This document shows, piece after piece, positions 1 through 12,800 of a stretch of DNA of 64,000 bases. The position numbers and the translations under genes are program-made. The notes below the pieces were generated by a model. It saw only the letters and a program-made list of their open reading frames with translations. It had not been told where the DNA came from and did not search any database. The stretch is from Sipunculus nudus (taxonomy: Eukaryota; Annelida; Sipuncula; Golfingiida; Sipunculidae). The DNA lies in the NCBI GenBank assembly GCA_026874595.1, contig CM049314.1, forward strand, positions 53,367,812 through 53,431,811, given 5' to 3'. How positions within the stretch are numbered: position 1 is the stretch's first letter; each line of letters opens with the position of its first letter.

Positions 1-1472
1 TCTGTCCGTTAACAGGGCACGTTTTAAAACCGTTTGACCTACGAATCCAAAATTGTGCATACCAATAGATGTCCCCAAAATCTCCTACCATACCAAAAAT
101 TGGGTTATTAGGACTTTGTTTCTTCGAGATATTAAGGAAAAACCTCCGTTTTCCATAAAAAAGCCATTATTACACTTCAAAGCTGCCTATTATAAAACCA
201 CTAATCTGTTTTTGATCATATTTAGTATTCGTATTTTTCCATACATTTTCTGTGCACATACCAAAATAAGGTCAGTATTGGGTATTATTTTGAAGTTATG
301 TGCCCAAATATAATGCAGTTTCTTAAAAATCAGGAAATATATTTGCTCACTTAACATGAGATTGCTGAAGCTGGAGACTTTTTTTCAGAGATATAACTTT
401 ATTTAATCAATATTTATTGTTTACCCAAAATTAGATCTGAATTTTGCAAATTTTTCAAGATATTAGCATAAATAAAAAATCAGTACCTTAAATTTTGTCC
501 AACTTTGGCAATGGCACGTTTTTTCCCTGTAAGCACTGTTGATTTAATTTTCACAGCATATATACATAAGGATTTAATCTTTTAAAATCTGAAATTTCAA
601 AGGAATTGTTTGAAAAAAGTAGCTTTTATTCAAGTTTTCATACACCATGTCAAGTGTTGTTTACATCTGGCCCACCTAGTAATACAGTCTTCACTTGCAT
701 TATGTAACCCGCCCCAGGCAGCTTGCCTTGGCTTAGCTTGGCCACTACTAGCAGGCTTCCCCTCTGCCCTGCACTTCCACCCCCCAGCTGGTGCAGAAAC
801 TAGATGAATGTTATAATTTTCTGTATTTTATTTTTGGCTATGCTACATTTTAGATTTTGTATTGTACCACCAGGATTACAATTATTAAAATGCACATTTA
901 ATTGTGTCCACAAAGTGATGTATTGCTATGAAAGTGTGGATGTTCATCAGAGTGCTCATTAAAGATTTTAATTTGTTGACTTATAACTCATGGTTGTATC
1001 AGTTGTTACATGATACTGGCTAAATAATCAAAATTTATATTGCTGATCCTTTATTTCAGTTCATAAAATTAAACATTCCCAACTTTAGTTTGCTCCTGGT
1101 ATAATATATTGGGTGTTTTGATCCTTGGATTAATTTTAACACATGGATTAGTTTCATAGTTGAGAATACTTTTCTTTTTTTCCTGATAGCATTTAAAAAA
1201 ATAAAAATATTTAAATTTTTCCTGTTAGTGCTGTGGAATTAATTTTCACAGCATGTACACATTAGCATTTCATCTGTTAAAATCTGAAATTGAAACTAAT
1301 TGATCAAAAACTGTAGATTTTTATTCAAGTTTCCAGGTACCAAGTCTTCATTGTTTACATCAGGTCAGTATAAATGCAGTGTACTGGGCAGTTACATAAC
1401 ACCTTCAGGTCTGACCTACTGCCACTGTGAGTGTCTGGGTCAGGATGGGTCAGGCAGTAATTACCAGAGAGC

Positions 1473-1503
<31 letters not shown>

Positions 1504-2869
1504 TTATTGCCTCCCTTCCTCCCTCCATCCCATTCTGTTGACAGGTACTAAAAACTAGATACATTAGCTATAAATGTTGATGCAATTTAGAAATGTGAAT
1601 CAACTGAAATATTCACAATCACATGTATGTTATACTGTAAATTTATAGTAACATTCGTAAACCTGGATAAAAATTATTTAATGAAAAAAAAGGAATAAAT
1701 GCAAATATTGTTAATTTTTTATTGGCTCAGTAGAATGGGGAAAAAATGATTTGCTTTGTTTCTCCATCTTTCTGTCTGTTTTAAATATTTAATGTTCATG
1801 AATAAACTTTTTTTTATAAGCACTGTTGAATTAAATTTCATATCCTGTATGTATATGCAAGGGTGTTGTAACTCTCACCATCCCCTTCTTCATCCCACTG
1901 AAGGTTTGCTCCTTGGCACTGTGAACAATAGTTCTATGGCTATAGCATAAAATTTAATAATTAAAGAAAATATCTGCAGAGAGACAGAGGTGTTGTAACT
2001 CTGATCATAACACAACCCCCCCCCCCCCCCCCCATCAAGTCATTGCACCTGTGGAGTGGGGACTTTATGGCAACTGTATACATATCATAAAATTGATAAA
2101 AAAGGTTTACCAAATAAATTGGATCTCATCAGACAAATGTGTAAACTGTTGAACTGTCAACAGCTTATCAAAAATGTAACCAATGGAAAGGCATGGTCAG
2201 ATCTCAAATATTATTTGCAACATTTTCTTCAATCATATAAACCAACCATGGCCCAAATTACCTCTTCCTCTCAAACTTTATCTACATTTCATCATATTTT
2301 TAATATTTTAACCTTCTAGATGGTTCAGTAATGTTGACCATTTGTCCATAGGTACCTATGTACATGCCAGAAATTATGTCAATATTGTGTAATATTTAGA
2401 CGTGAGGGTCATCAAAATAATGTACCTTGTCAAGACCGATCTAGTCAAGATATCATGTCATACAGTCACAGATTCATAAATCCCCTCATCAGCATAGTTT
2501 ATCATAACCTTTTATCTGTCAAATTGAAAGCTTGCAGTTTTTCATACACTATAGATCCTTCAACAAATAGCCTTATCATGATTATACCACTGCTTAGTAT
2601 ACTGTCATTGCATTCATATTTGCTCAAATAAATTGTTTTTTTTTTACCCCTCCCAAATAAATAAAAAATAAACCACTATATTTCACTCCATATTAATCCA
2701 TCAGTCAGATTATTTCATATATCATTTACTCACATATTACATTATATTCCTTTATAAATGCCCAACATGACCATGATATTCATAAGCTTTTTCTACTCAA
2801 TATAGTATAACAATACATTTATAGTCCAAATCATGATCAGCTGAGCACCGTGACTCATGGGTCCCTTGT
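1..2869 (+). mobile_element. B-family Helentron-like element (left end cut by window)
   Basis: Bases 1-560 are the reverse complement of the block found at 36.7-37.6, 50.0-50.7, 51.6-52.2 and 60.7-61.3 kb (for example TAACAGGGCACGTTTTAAAA). Bases 2056-2330 match the reverse of 48.89-49.1 kb. The element ends with CAGCTGAGC (2838-2846), a GACYCATGGGTC palindrome, and CCCTTG followed by TT. Within it are partial duplications of the 490-720 block at about 1215-1400 and 1817-1900. The strand follows the inferred Helentron 5'-to-3' polarity. Confidence 0.7.
1469..1500. repeat. (CT)n microsatellite
   Basis: About 15 CT dinucleotides, followed by a CCTCCCTTCCTCCCTCC stretch. Confidence 0.9.
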
Positions 2870-3873
2870 TTTATATAAATCACCACATATAAAAGCAAGT
2901 GTTTGTTCTCATAATATGTGGATGTGTACTTGATTTAGGATGGCTTTATTTTATTACGAGTCTCTTAGTCATGCTTTCTGCATTTCTTTTCTTTCAGGTT
3001 TTGCAGTTTACCAACCCTGCTGACCCCATTAAAAAGCAGAGTGATAATAAAAAATATTGGACCTACACTTTTACATTTGCTTATCTGTAAATCTGATATG
3101 AGCGCCTGAACATGCCTTTTGAATTGTTTTGGACATTCATTACTGTAACATCATTTGGAGAATTTGCCCCAAGTTTGGTCTCTTATTGGAGGATGTGTGA
3201 TATCAAATGTCAGACTTGTCAGAAATCCATTATGTCTGCCAGTTAGCCACCTTAGAAATCCTTTTTTCAGTGCAGTTTCAGTAATTTTCCTTCAATTTTT
3301 GGTCCGATTTAGAGAATGGTTGTTGTCTGATTTCAGACCTGTCAGAAGTCCAAAATGGCCACCAGGCAACCATCTTTAAATTCCTTTTGATCATATTATC
3401 TCAAGAACTGTTAAAGTGAAGGTAGTCAGACGTATATTAATGTAGTCTTGCAAAGGATTGGGTCAAATATTTCCTAATAAATATTATCATCATATATGAA
3501 AGTGCAGTACAGTTGGCTTGTATTGAATAAAAATTCATACAGAAGCACCTGTTTCTCAATAATTCTTGCATGGATTTCCTTGATTTTTGCTATATATTTT
3601 GATCTTATATTTGCCCTTTGTGGTGTTCCTTTTGAGACTGACAGGTATCAAGTAAGCTATGGGAATAGTTCTGGATACCTTAACAATCATACATTTTCCT
3701 CAGACTCACTGTGTTTTAACCAGACATAGGTGATATATATTTCTGTTGTCATAGAAAATTTAAAAAAATTGGCAAATTGGTTCTTCAAAATTTGACTGGA
3801 AGTTGTGAATCTCAGCCCATGATGTCGCAGGTCATGCTTGGCAGCTGAGTGTCATGACCCATGGGTCACTTGT
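2870..3873 (+). mobile_element. Second B-like terminus with two ~125-bp internal direct repeats
   Basis: CAGCTGAGTGTCATGACCCA followed by TGGGTCACTTGTTT (3842-3875) is a B-type 3' end. Upstream, 3170-3270 and 3295-3395 are diverged direct copies (TGTCAGACTTGTCAGAAATCC / TTTCAGACCTGTCAGAAGTC, each followed by a GCCA-rich stretch). The left boundary is unclear and may abut the previous element. Confidence 0.45.
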
Positions 3874-4584
3874 TTAAATAAATGTTTGACTTCACATGAA
3901 ATTCTGTACATTTTATTTATCTATTGAAATGTGTGTGTTAAATGTAAATAAGACATAAAAGGGGCCTATTCACATACCAGGCATGTTAGATATACTCGAA
4001 ATCTAGTGTGTGTGAAATCTAGTGTCTAAGTAGATTACAGCTGATCCAAACACACCAGGCCAGGAGAGCAGCTCCAGGCATACTGGATGCTGTAACAATA
4101 GGTATATCTTAGAAAGTCACTGGACCAGAACAAGTCAGCTCAGTATCATCTGTTCACATGCTTTATGGCACAACAGTAAATGGGAACTTGAAGTAATATA
4201 AGGTAATACATATTACTGTTATTATATTATCATTACTAATACAGCTCCATTTTATATCCATTTTATTTCTAGCACTTTGGAAATCTGAAAATTTATTTGA
4301 TTATTTAGCATATAATTATCCTGTCTCTGGTGTGCTAAATTTGTTGATACAAACAATTCAGGAACAGTGATTAAGAAGCATTTAAGCTGTTTACATCTTC
4401 TCTGTGTCACCCATGAGACGCATTTGTGTTTGATTTTAACCAAATACTGCATAGCTGATCTTCACTCTCACTTAAAGCAACTTCAAACGATTGACACTTA
4501 GGAAAATACGAGTTCTAGAATTTTGTTCATAAATTCAGATCAATTCACTGATGCCTGTAAACTTAAATTACAATTCAATTAATT

Positions 4585-4761
4585 TCAGAGAGGAAAGGTC
4601 AGAGGTCAACTAAAAATGAGGGCGCAGCAGTTAACATGTGAGCTGATCATAATTCTGAATTTTTAAAAATTCTGCCAAGTGGTTATGGAGGAGTTCTCCA
4701 GAAACCGGCGACATGCAACTTAAAACATAGTATTCGCAAAACTCTGTTTTGGCTGATACAG
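4585..4761 (-). mobile_element. H-family 5'-end fragment
   Basis: The stretch from AGAGGAAAGGTCAGAGGTCA through the hairpin AAAACATAGTATTCGCAAAA and GGCTGATACA matches the 5' ends of H2 (28.93-29.12 kb) and H3 (51.16-51.35 kb). It is truncated, with no H 3' hairpin to the left. Confidence 0.6.
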
Positions 4762-5291
4762 TTATAAAGTTTTACACATGTAATCATTTTGCTCCTTCCT
4801 AGTCCATATGTTCAATGTATATTTATTAGTGTTAATAACTAAATACAATTCTAAACAACTGTCGCATGAAGCAGGCCCTTCCTGTGATCCAGTGCAGGTA
4901 CCCCTGTTGCTGTAGTGCAGTGATGCATGACTGGTCACATGAGGGGAGGGGGGGCAGAAGGAGGCTTAGAACTTCCTGTGACATGTTTGTAATTGACTAT
5001 TGTACCTAGTGAGATTAGTACATCACTAATTAGCTCCAGCCATGCACATCATCACTACCCTTGCCCCAGTCCTGTATTGAGCCGTGGTAACAACAAACAG
5101 GGGAAAGCAATACAATAGCCATGTGATGGGCATTTTAGGCAATTTAGCAATGGGAAGTTTAGGCAGGTTAACCATGACAAGTGGACACTGTGCAGGTAAT
5201 TCACCTTATATAATGATACTTGAGGATTACTGATAATCATTCACTTGATCACTACTACTGGACACATTGTCATTAGGCTGTGTAAGTAATC

Positions 5292-5534
5292 ATGTTCAAA
5301 GGTGGAAGAAAGAAAGACCCTTTATGGGTACATTTCCTTGAGGTTGAGGTTAATGGTAAAACCCTAGCTGAATGCAGCAACTGTGGAAACAGACAATTAC
5401 CTAAACCATACAGACTCAGAGAACATTATAAAAAATGTGTTGCCTCTGAACAGCCACCTCCATCAAAAAGGAAAAGAGAGGACTCTTTCCCAAAAGGATA
5501 TTCAGCAACTTTAGCTACATTCACTCCAAGTTAA
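5292..5534 (+). CDS. BED-type zinc-finger ORF (hAT-like), single exon
   Basis: The 80-aa ORF begins MFKGGRKKDPLWVHF and has the zinc pattern C28-x2-C31-x13-H45-x3-C49 with aromatic residues W12 and F15 ahead of it, as in BED fingers of hAT transposases and ZBED proteins. A basic stretch KRKRE (59-63) could be a nuclear signal. The first Met directly precedes the domain. No transposase core follows; the frame stops 31 residues after the finger. It may be one exon of a larger gene, a decayed hAT element, or a domesticated finger. It lies on the MED4 strand, 350 bp before the first visible MED4 exon. I do not see splice sites that decide this. Confidence 0.5.
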   Translation: MFKGGRKKDPLWVHFLEVEVNGKTLAECSNCGNRQLPKPYRLREHYKKCVASEQPPPSKRKREDSFPKGYSATLATFTPS

Positions 5535-5887
5535 GAAACAGATTGGGTGTAAAGGCCTCCAAGCTAGTTTTTTTGTTACAGAATGTTAAGAGGCACTGTT
5601 GACCTTGATTATTAAGTATCCAAGATATTACTACAAATGGGGACTGTAAGTGACTGAAACTATATAGTATATACTATAGTATATACTAGGTTCCATGAAT
5701 CATGATCCTCCTGTTTTTTTTGCGAGAGGCAGAGGCTTACATTCCTTAGAATGCAGATTTTGTAGTTTAAACTCTGGGTTTTGTGATACACAGAGCATCT
5801 TGTTTTGTATTAAGCTTGAAATGATGAAATCATATTTGTTTGTAATAAGATACCTTTGCTAAAAAAAGCATTTTGTTGGTATTACAG

Positions 5888-6006
5888 AGAGCTGCTGGAA
5901 CTATTATCGACACCGAAGGCTCAGCGACCTGAAGGTATTGACATCAAGCAGTTGGTGGAACTGATGAAACTCAAGGATGATGAAATTAAAGACACACTCA
6001 AGATTG
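5888..6006 (+). CDS. MED4: MED4 exon (N-terminal coiled coil, part 1)
   Basis: The acceptor is TTACAG and the donor is ATTG|GTACAG. The exon enters in phase 2: its first base completes an Arg codon, giving [13 protein letters not shown] and then [17 protein letters not shown]. This aligns with the human region that starts SRELIEMLA. It ends after one base of an Ala codon that is completed by the next exon. The missing upstream exon should therefore end with two bases of an Arg (or Ser) codon. Confidence 0.9.
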
Positions 6007-6814
6007 GTACAGGATACTCTTATCATACAGTGCAAATGTTAACTCTAGAAGCATATTGAATCTCGAGATTCCCTCTTGAGGGAACACCCTAACAGTCTCA
6101 AAACAATTTTCATAAAAGTAACTACCATATATATATGATGTGAATTACTCATCTTGTAAAACATAACATTGTAAAAACCTTGCTCATTTTGAATCAATGT
6201 AGTGGACCCTAGTCTGAAAAAAAAATAATGTGAACTGTAGACAAAGTGATCAGATGATCCTCATATGTGAATATTTATCTCATATTTGGTTCCGAAGTGA
6301 TGGGGGGCAGCATTATCTATGCAGTGGTAACCAAATAATAACTGTAGTAACTGAACACAGTCCTGTTTTCTATGTTTATAATTAAAGATGTAAATTAATT
6401 GAAGGTTGGAAAAATGAAGGCAGATGTAGATTTTTGCCCATTTCAATTGAGTGGGCAAGCTAGCTGCCCTATATATACATTTAGACTGGGATTATTGTAA
6501 ATCTGCTGAAACTTCAGGTCTATAGTGATCTAATTTCTGCAAAACAGTTTTACTAAGGACAGGTTTATCACCTGTATTTATTGCTTCCGGAATCAAAGAT
6601 TTCAATCTCACGGTCATATAAAGCCTCATTATCCTGTCTTCCTCATATCTTGGTTAGAAATGTCTTTCCACATAAATTTTTGCTCATTTTATCATCCCAT
6701 TCCCTGTAAATGAATGAGCTGGCCTTGATCTTCTGTTTTTCTCCACATCTGTCTGTATGTTAGTCAGCAACTTTAAAAATCAGCATAACTACATGAACAA
6801 TTTTTTTTTCTGCT

Positions 6815-6845
<31 letters not shown>

Positions 6846-9800
6846 ATGGGTTTTTCATTTGACCATGTTCACATGTCTGTCAGTCTGTGTAATATCAACT
6901 CCCAGCAAGCACGCCACCTCTTGTTGTCTAGTTGTTAATTAATATGTTTGCTGTACCATATTTTTAGCCTCAGAAATCATAAATATACCAGTATGACACA
7001 GTAACCAGTAAATTTTTCCATTTGAGACATAAATTGCATTGTGGATTATAATGGTTTTTCTCACCACTCAAAGATTGAAGGAATTAGACCTCACCAGTTA
7101 GTAGGCAATGCTGTTGAGTCAGTTTAAAAATTATATATCAGCAGGCCATATAATCCTGAAACTGACACCAGAGTTTAGATTCCAAGCAGGGAATGCCCTG
7201 CTTTATTTGATATGTTTATAGGTTTTTACAAAGTTCTTCCACGGATACATCAACTGTATTTTAGGTTTGTGTTCAGCCAGTTTTGGCCGAGGTAAAAAAT
7301 CATGAGAATCAGATGTTGAAACAGCCAAGTAAAACTGTTATGGTTTTGAGCCTCTGTATACAGTAATTGATTTTGTGTACTTGAATTCAGCTGCCGAACA
7401 AGCTGAGCTGCAAAAGAAGATGGATGCTCTCAGGTCAGAAGTTGAGCGGAGGGATGCAGACATCAGGCAGTTACAGAAGAACCTGAAGGAGGCAGAGAGT
7501 GTTCTAGTAAGTAAGGATGGAACCTAAAGGAAGCAGAGAGTGTTCTGGTCAGTAAGCAGAGGCGGATCCAGGATTTAGAAAAGGGGGGGGGGGGTTTGCA
7601 ACCAAGGACTAATGACAAACCTAAAAAAAAGGTCCCCAGGTCTGGAAAAGGGGGGGGGGGTCCAAGCCGCAAAATTTTGTCTGAAGCCCTTAAAAAAATG
7701 TTTTTGATGAAAAAGGGGGGGGGGGGTCCTGTCCCCCCCCCCCCCCCCCCCCCCCCGGATCCGCTTCTAGTAAGGATGGAACCTGAAGGAGGCAGAGAGT
7801 GTTCTGGTCAGTAAGAATGCATCCTGAAGGAGGCAGAGAGTGTTCTGGTCAGTAAGAATGCATCCTGAAGGAGGCAGAGAGTGTTCTGGTCAGTAAGGAT
7901 GGAACCTGAATGAGGCAGAGAGTGATCTGGTCAGTAAGGATGGAACCTGAATCAGGCAGAGAGTGTCCTGGTCAGTAAGGATGGAACCTGAAGGAGGCAG
8001 AGAGTGTTCTGGACAGTAAGGATGGAACCTGAAGGAGGCAGAGAGTGTTCTGGTCAGTAAGAATGCATCCTGAAGGAGGCAGAGAGTGTTCTGGTCAGTA
8101 AGAATGCATCCTGAAGGAGGCAGAGAGTACTCTGGTCAGTAAGGATGGATTCTGAAGGAGGCAGAGAGTGTTCTAGTCAGTAAGGATGGAACCTGAATGA
8201 GGCAGAGAGTGTTCTGGTCAGTAAGGATGGAACCTGAAGGAGGCAGAGAGTGTTCTGGTCAGTAAGGATGGAACCTAAATGAGGCAGTGTATTCTGGTCA
8301 GTAGAATGGAACCTGAATGAGGCAGAGTCTTCTGGTCAGTAGAATGGAACCTGAATGAGGCAGAGTATTCTGGTCAGTACGGATGGAACCTGAAGGAGGT
8401 AGAGATTGTTCTGGTCAGTAAGGATGGAACCTGAAGCAGGCAGAGAGTGTCCTGGTCAGTGAGGATGGAAACTGAAGGAGGCAAAGAGTGTCCTGGTGAG
8501 TAAGGATGGAACCTGAATGAGGCAGAGAGTGTTCTAGTCAGTAAGGATGGAAACTGAATGAGGCAGAGAGTGTTCTTGTCAGTAAGGATGGAACCTGAAG
8601 GAGGCAGAGATTGTTCTGGTCAGTAAGGATGGAACCTGAAGCAGGCAGAGAGTATTCTGGTCAGTAAGGATGGATTCTGAAGGAGGCAGAGTGTTCTGGT
8701 CAGTAAGGATGGAACCTGAATGAGGCAGAGACTGTTCTAGTCAGTAAGGATGGAAACTGAATGAGGCAGAGAGTGTTCTGGTCAGTAAGGATGGAACCTG
8801 AAGGAGGCAGAGATTGTTCTGGTCAGTAAGGATGGAACCTGAAGCAGGCAGAGAGTGTTCTAGTCAGTAAGGATGGATTCTGAAGGAGGCAGAGTGTTCT
8901 GGTCAGTAAGGATGGAACCTGAATGAGGCAGAGAGTGTTCTAGTCAGTAAGGATGGAAACTGAATGAGGCAGAGAGTGTTCTGGTCAGTAAGGATGGAAC
9001 CTGAAGGAGGCAGAGATTGTTCTGGTCAGTAAGGATGGAACCTGAAGCAGGCAGAGAGTATTCTGGTGAGTAAGGATTGATTCTGAAGGAGGCAGAGTGT
9101 TCTGGTCAGTAAGGATGGAACCTGAAGGAGGCAGAGAGTGTTCTAGTCAGTAAGGATGGAACCTGAATGAGGCAGAGAGTGTTCTGGTCAGTAAGGATGG
9201 GACCTGAAGGAGGCAGAGAGTGTTCTGGTCAGTAAGGATGGGACCTGAAGGAGGCAGAGAGTGTTTTAGTCAGTAAGGATGGAACCTGAATGACGCAGAG
9301 AGTGATCTGGTCAGTAAGGATGGAACCTGAATCAGGCAGAGAGTGTCCTGGTCAGTAAGGATGGAACCTGAATGAGGCAGAGTATTCTGGTCAGTAAGGT
9401 TGGGACCTGAAGGAGGCAGAGAGTATTCTGGTCAGTAAGGATGGAACCTGAATGAGGCAGAGAGTGTTCTGGTCAGTAAGGATGGAACCTGAATGAGGCA
9501 GAGAGTATTCTGGTCAGTAAGGATGGAACCTGAAGGAGGCACAGAGTGTCCTGGTCAGTGAGGATGGAACCTGAATGAGGCAGAGTATTCTGGTCAGTAA
9601 GGTTGGGACCTGAAGGAGGCAGAGAGTATTCTGGTCAGTAAGGATGGAACCTGAATGAGGCAGAGAGTGTTCTGGTCAGTAAGGATGGAACCTGAATGAG
9701 GTAGAGTGTTCTGGTCAGTAAGGATGGAACCTGAATGAGGCAGAGAGTGTCCTGGTCAGTGAGGATGGAACCTGAATGAGGCAGAGTATTCTGGTCAGTA

Positions 9801-12800
9801 TGGTTGGGACCTGAAGGAGGCAGAGAGTATTCTGGTCAGTAAGGATGGAACCTGAATGAGGCAGAGTCTTCTGGTGAGTAAGGATGGTACCTGAAGGAGG
9901 TAGAGAGTATTCTGGTGTGTAAGGATGGAACCTGAATGAGGCAGAGTCTTCTGGTGAGTAAGGATGGGACCTGAAGGAGGTAGAGAGTATTTTGGTGAGT
10001 AAGGATGGAACCTGAATGAGGCAGAGTTTTCTGGTCAGTAAGGATGGAACCTGAAGGAGGCAGAGTGTTCTTGTCAGTAAGGATGGGACCTGAATGAGGC
10101 AGAGAGTATTCTGGTCAGTAAGGATGGAACCTGAATGAGGCAGAGAGTATTCTAGTGTGTAAGGATGGAACCTGAATGAGGCAGAGTCTTCTGGTGAGTA
10201 AGGATGGGACCTGAAGGAGGTAGAGAGTATTTTGGTGAGTAAGGATGGGACCTGAAGGAGGTAGAGAGTATTTTGGTGAGTAAGGATGGAACCTGAATGA
10301 GGCAGAGTTTTCTGGTCAGTAAGGATGGAACCTGAAGGAGGCAGAGAGTGTTCTTGTCAGTATGGATGGGACCTGAATGAGGCAGAGAGTATTCTGGTGA
10401 GTTAGGATGGTACCTGAAGGAGGCAGAGAGTGTTCTTGTCAGTAAGGATAGGACCTGAATGAGGCAGAGAGTATTCTGGTCAGTAAGGATGGAACCTGAA
10501 GGAGGCAGAGAGTGTTCTAGTCAGTAAGGATGGAACCTGAAGGAGGCAGAGAGTGTTCTGGTCAGTAAGGATGGAACCTGAAGGAGGCTGAGAGTGTTCT
10601 GGACAGTAAGGATGGAACCTGAAGCAGGCAGAGAGTATTCTGGTGAGTAAGGATTGATTCTGAAGGAGGCAGAGAGTATTCTGGTCAGTAAGGATGGAAC
10701 CTGAAGGAGGCAAAGAGTGTTCTTGTCAGTAAGGATGGGACCTGAATGAGGCAGAGAGTATTCTGGTCAGAGAGAGTTCTTGTAAGTAAGGATTAGGGTT
10801 TGGCTAGGCATAACTAGATAGTAATTATTTGACCTGTCAGAATTATCAAGGGTTCTAAACATGCTGGTAGGCACCAGTTGGGGGTAGCAGGGACAGGCTT
10901 CTGCCTGCTGGCATAAAGCTAAATTTGCAACCCACCATCCTGCACAAAAGCCTGAAAGTTCGTCAAAAACCAGCTACCAACAATGAAACTTTGGTTATTT
11001 ATTACCCCAAGCTGCATTTAATTTGTATCTCATAAGTATGTTTACAAAAATTAATCAATCAAGAGCATAAATAATCACTATAAAAAATAGTTATTACACA
11101 TAGAACAACTCAAAAGTTAAAGCACATACATATTCCGAAACTGAGTGTGTGCACCAAGTGTATTTACACAACATTATCATAATTTATGTGTGATGAAATG
11201 GGGTATGCCTTGGAATCCCCTCTTTGATTAGCTAATTGCTGAGTCAGGTCACAGTGCATATGCAGGATGTTTCAGTTTAACAGGTCTGTATAAAAGTGGG
11301 AAAATCCACTGACAGCCAATTAAATTTTTGAAAATGATGAAATGATGTCAATTTAATTCATAATTTTTTCTAAATGTATCCCCCAAAGTTTCTGCACATT
11401 CAGGGCTATCCACCTAGACTTAAGTGGCTTTACTCTTTCCTGGGGGAACCCATGGTGTTTGTACTGAAACATCTGCCAGTTGTCATATGACATCTGATTT
11501 TGGCTGGTCGTAAGTTAATCCAAGCCAAGCACAATATCATGTCAATAGAATCCATGTCAATAGAAACAAACAAGTTCAAGCAATTTTTACTAGCCTACTC
11601 TGGAAGTTGTTTCTGTTTCTTCCCTTGTAAAAACGATTTATTTTTAAGTCCTAAGCATATGCATGCCTGGTGTTTTTACAAAGTTTCCCTATTATCACTA
11701 TATTCTGTCTTGCCCTGACCAGGCTTTCATGTGAAAGTTGTTGTGAATGTTATTAATTCTGGAGGAGAATTACCAGGATTAAATGAGGAAAACATTCTGT
11801 AGACATGTTGTTTTCAGACACTTTATTATAAGAAACAAATAGTAGACTCTCACACCACTTTGCTGGGAAATAATAATTTGAATTACTAATATTCATTTTA
11901 TATTCATGCAACAACAATATTCCAGCTCACAGCAACAGCAATTAATATTTAACTGAATACAGAACCAATTTACATAGCATCAGTAACATCAGAATCAGAA
12001 AATAATCTTAAGTTGGGCCTTTTTCTTTTCTTGGATAAATAAAATCATTCTAATAATACCTCAACTTAAATTTCCAGTACTTATGTTTATCTGCACAAAT
12101 ACTAAAAAGAAATAAAGCAAATTAACATGTTTTTTTTTACTTTTTTTAAATGCTATTTAACATGCAACACCAGTAAAGTCATGTGAACACACCCTGTGTT
12201 TGTGATGTGAACAATAATTTTTTAGAGTCAGTAAAAAATTCATGTAGGGCAAGTAAAAGCTAGATATTACTTGCCTGACTGGGCAAGTGCTTTCAAAAGT
12301 TAATGTCAAGTCCTGCTCTGCCATGACCACCACCGCTTGCTTTGCTTTTGTCCGTAAATTTAACTGGCTCTCAAACTTGTCTAGCGATAACCCTGGCCAT
12401 ATCAGTAGAGAATTTGCTGGCATACAGGCTAGGCATCATTTGATAGTAATTATCCAAGTACCATCAGCCTCATCTCAGGAAGTTCAGTCATTACAAAGTG
12501 AGGTGTCTGTGATTACTGAGGCAGTGAACAATCCAGCAGGATATATGAATTAGAGGAGAGGCTGCTGAACTCGCAGAAATGACCATATAAAATCAATGGA
12601 GAACTATTTATTGAGACAAGATCTGATGGGCAAGATATGCTGGGAAAGTGATACTTTTACCATCAAGCTCTTAGTTGCAATTTATCCTGATATTTCAATA
12701 AACACTGTGGATTCAACAAATCTTTTGGACCTGTCACTTATGAATTGTCTCCTAAACCTTGTGGACCTCTTTATGTGAGGGTATTGATTTTACAGAATTT

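Noticed and set aside
12287-12553. 88-aa ORF in a MED4 intron ([20 protein letters not shown])
   Set aside because: No good acceptor/donor pair keeps MED4 in frame, and the flanking MED4 exons already join in phase without it.
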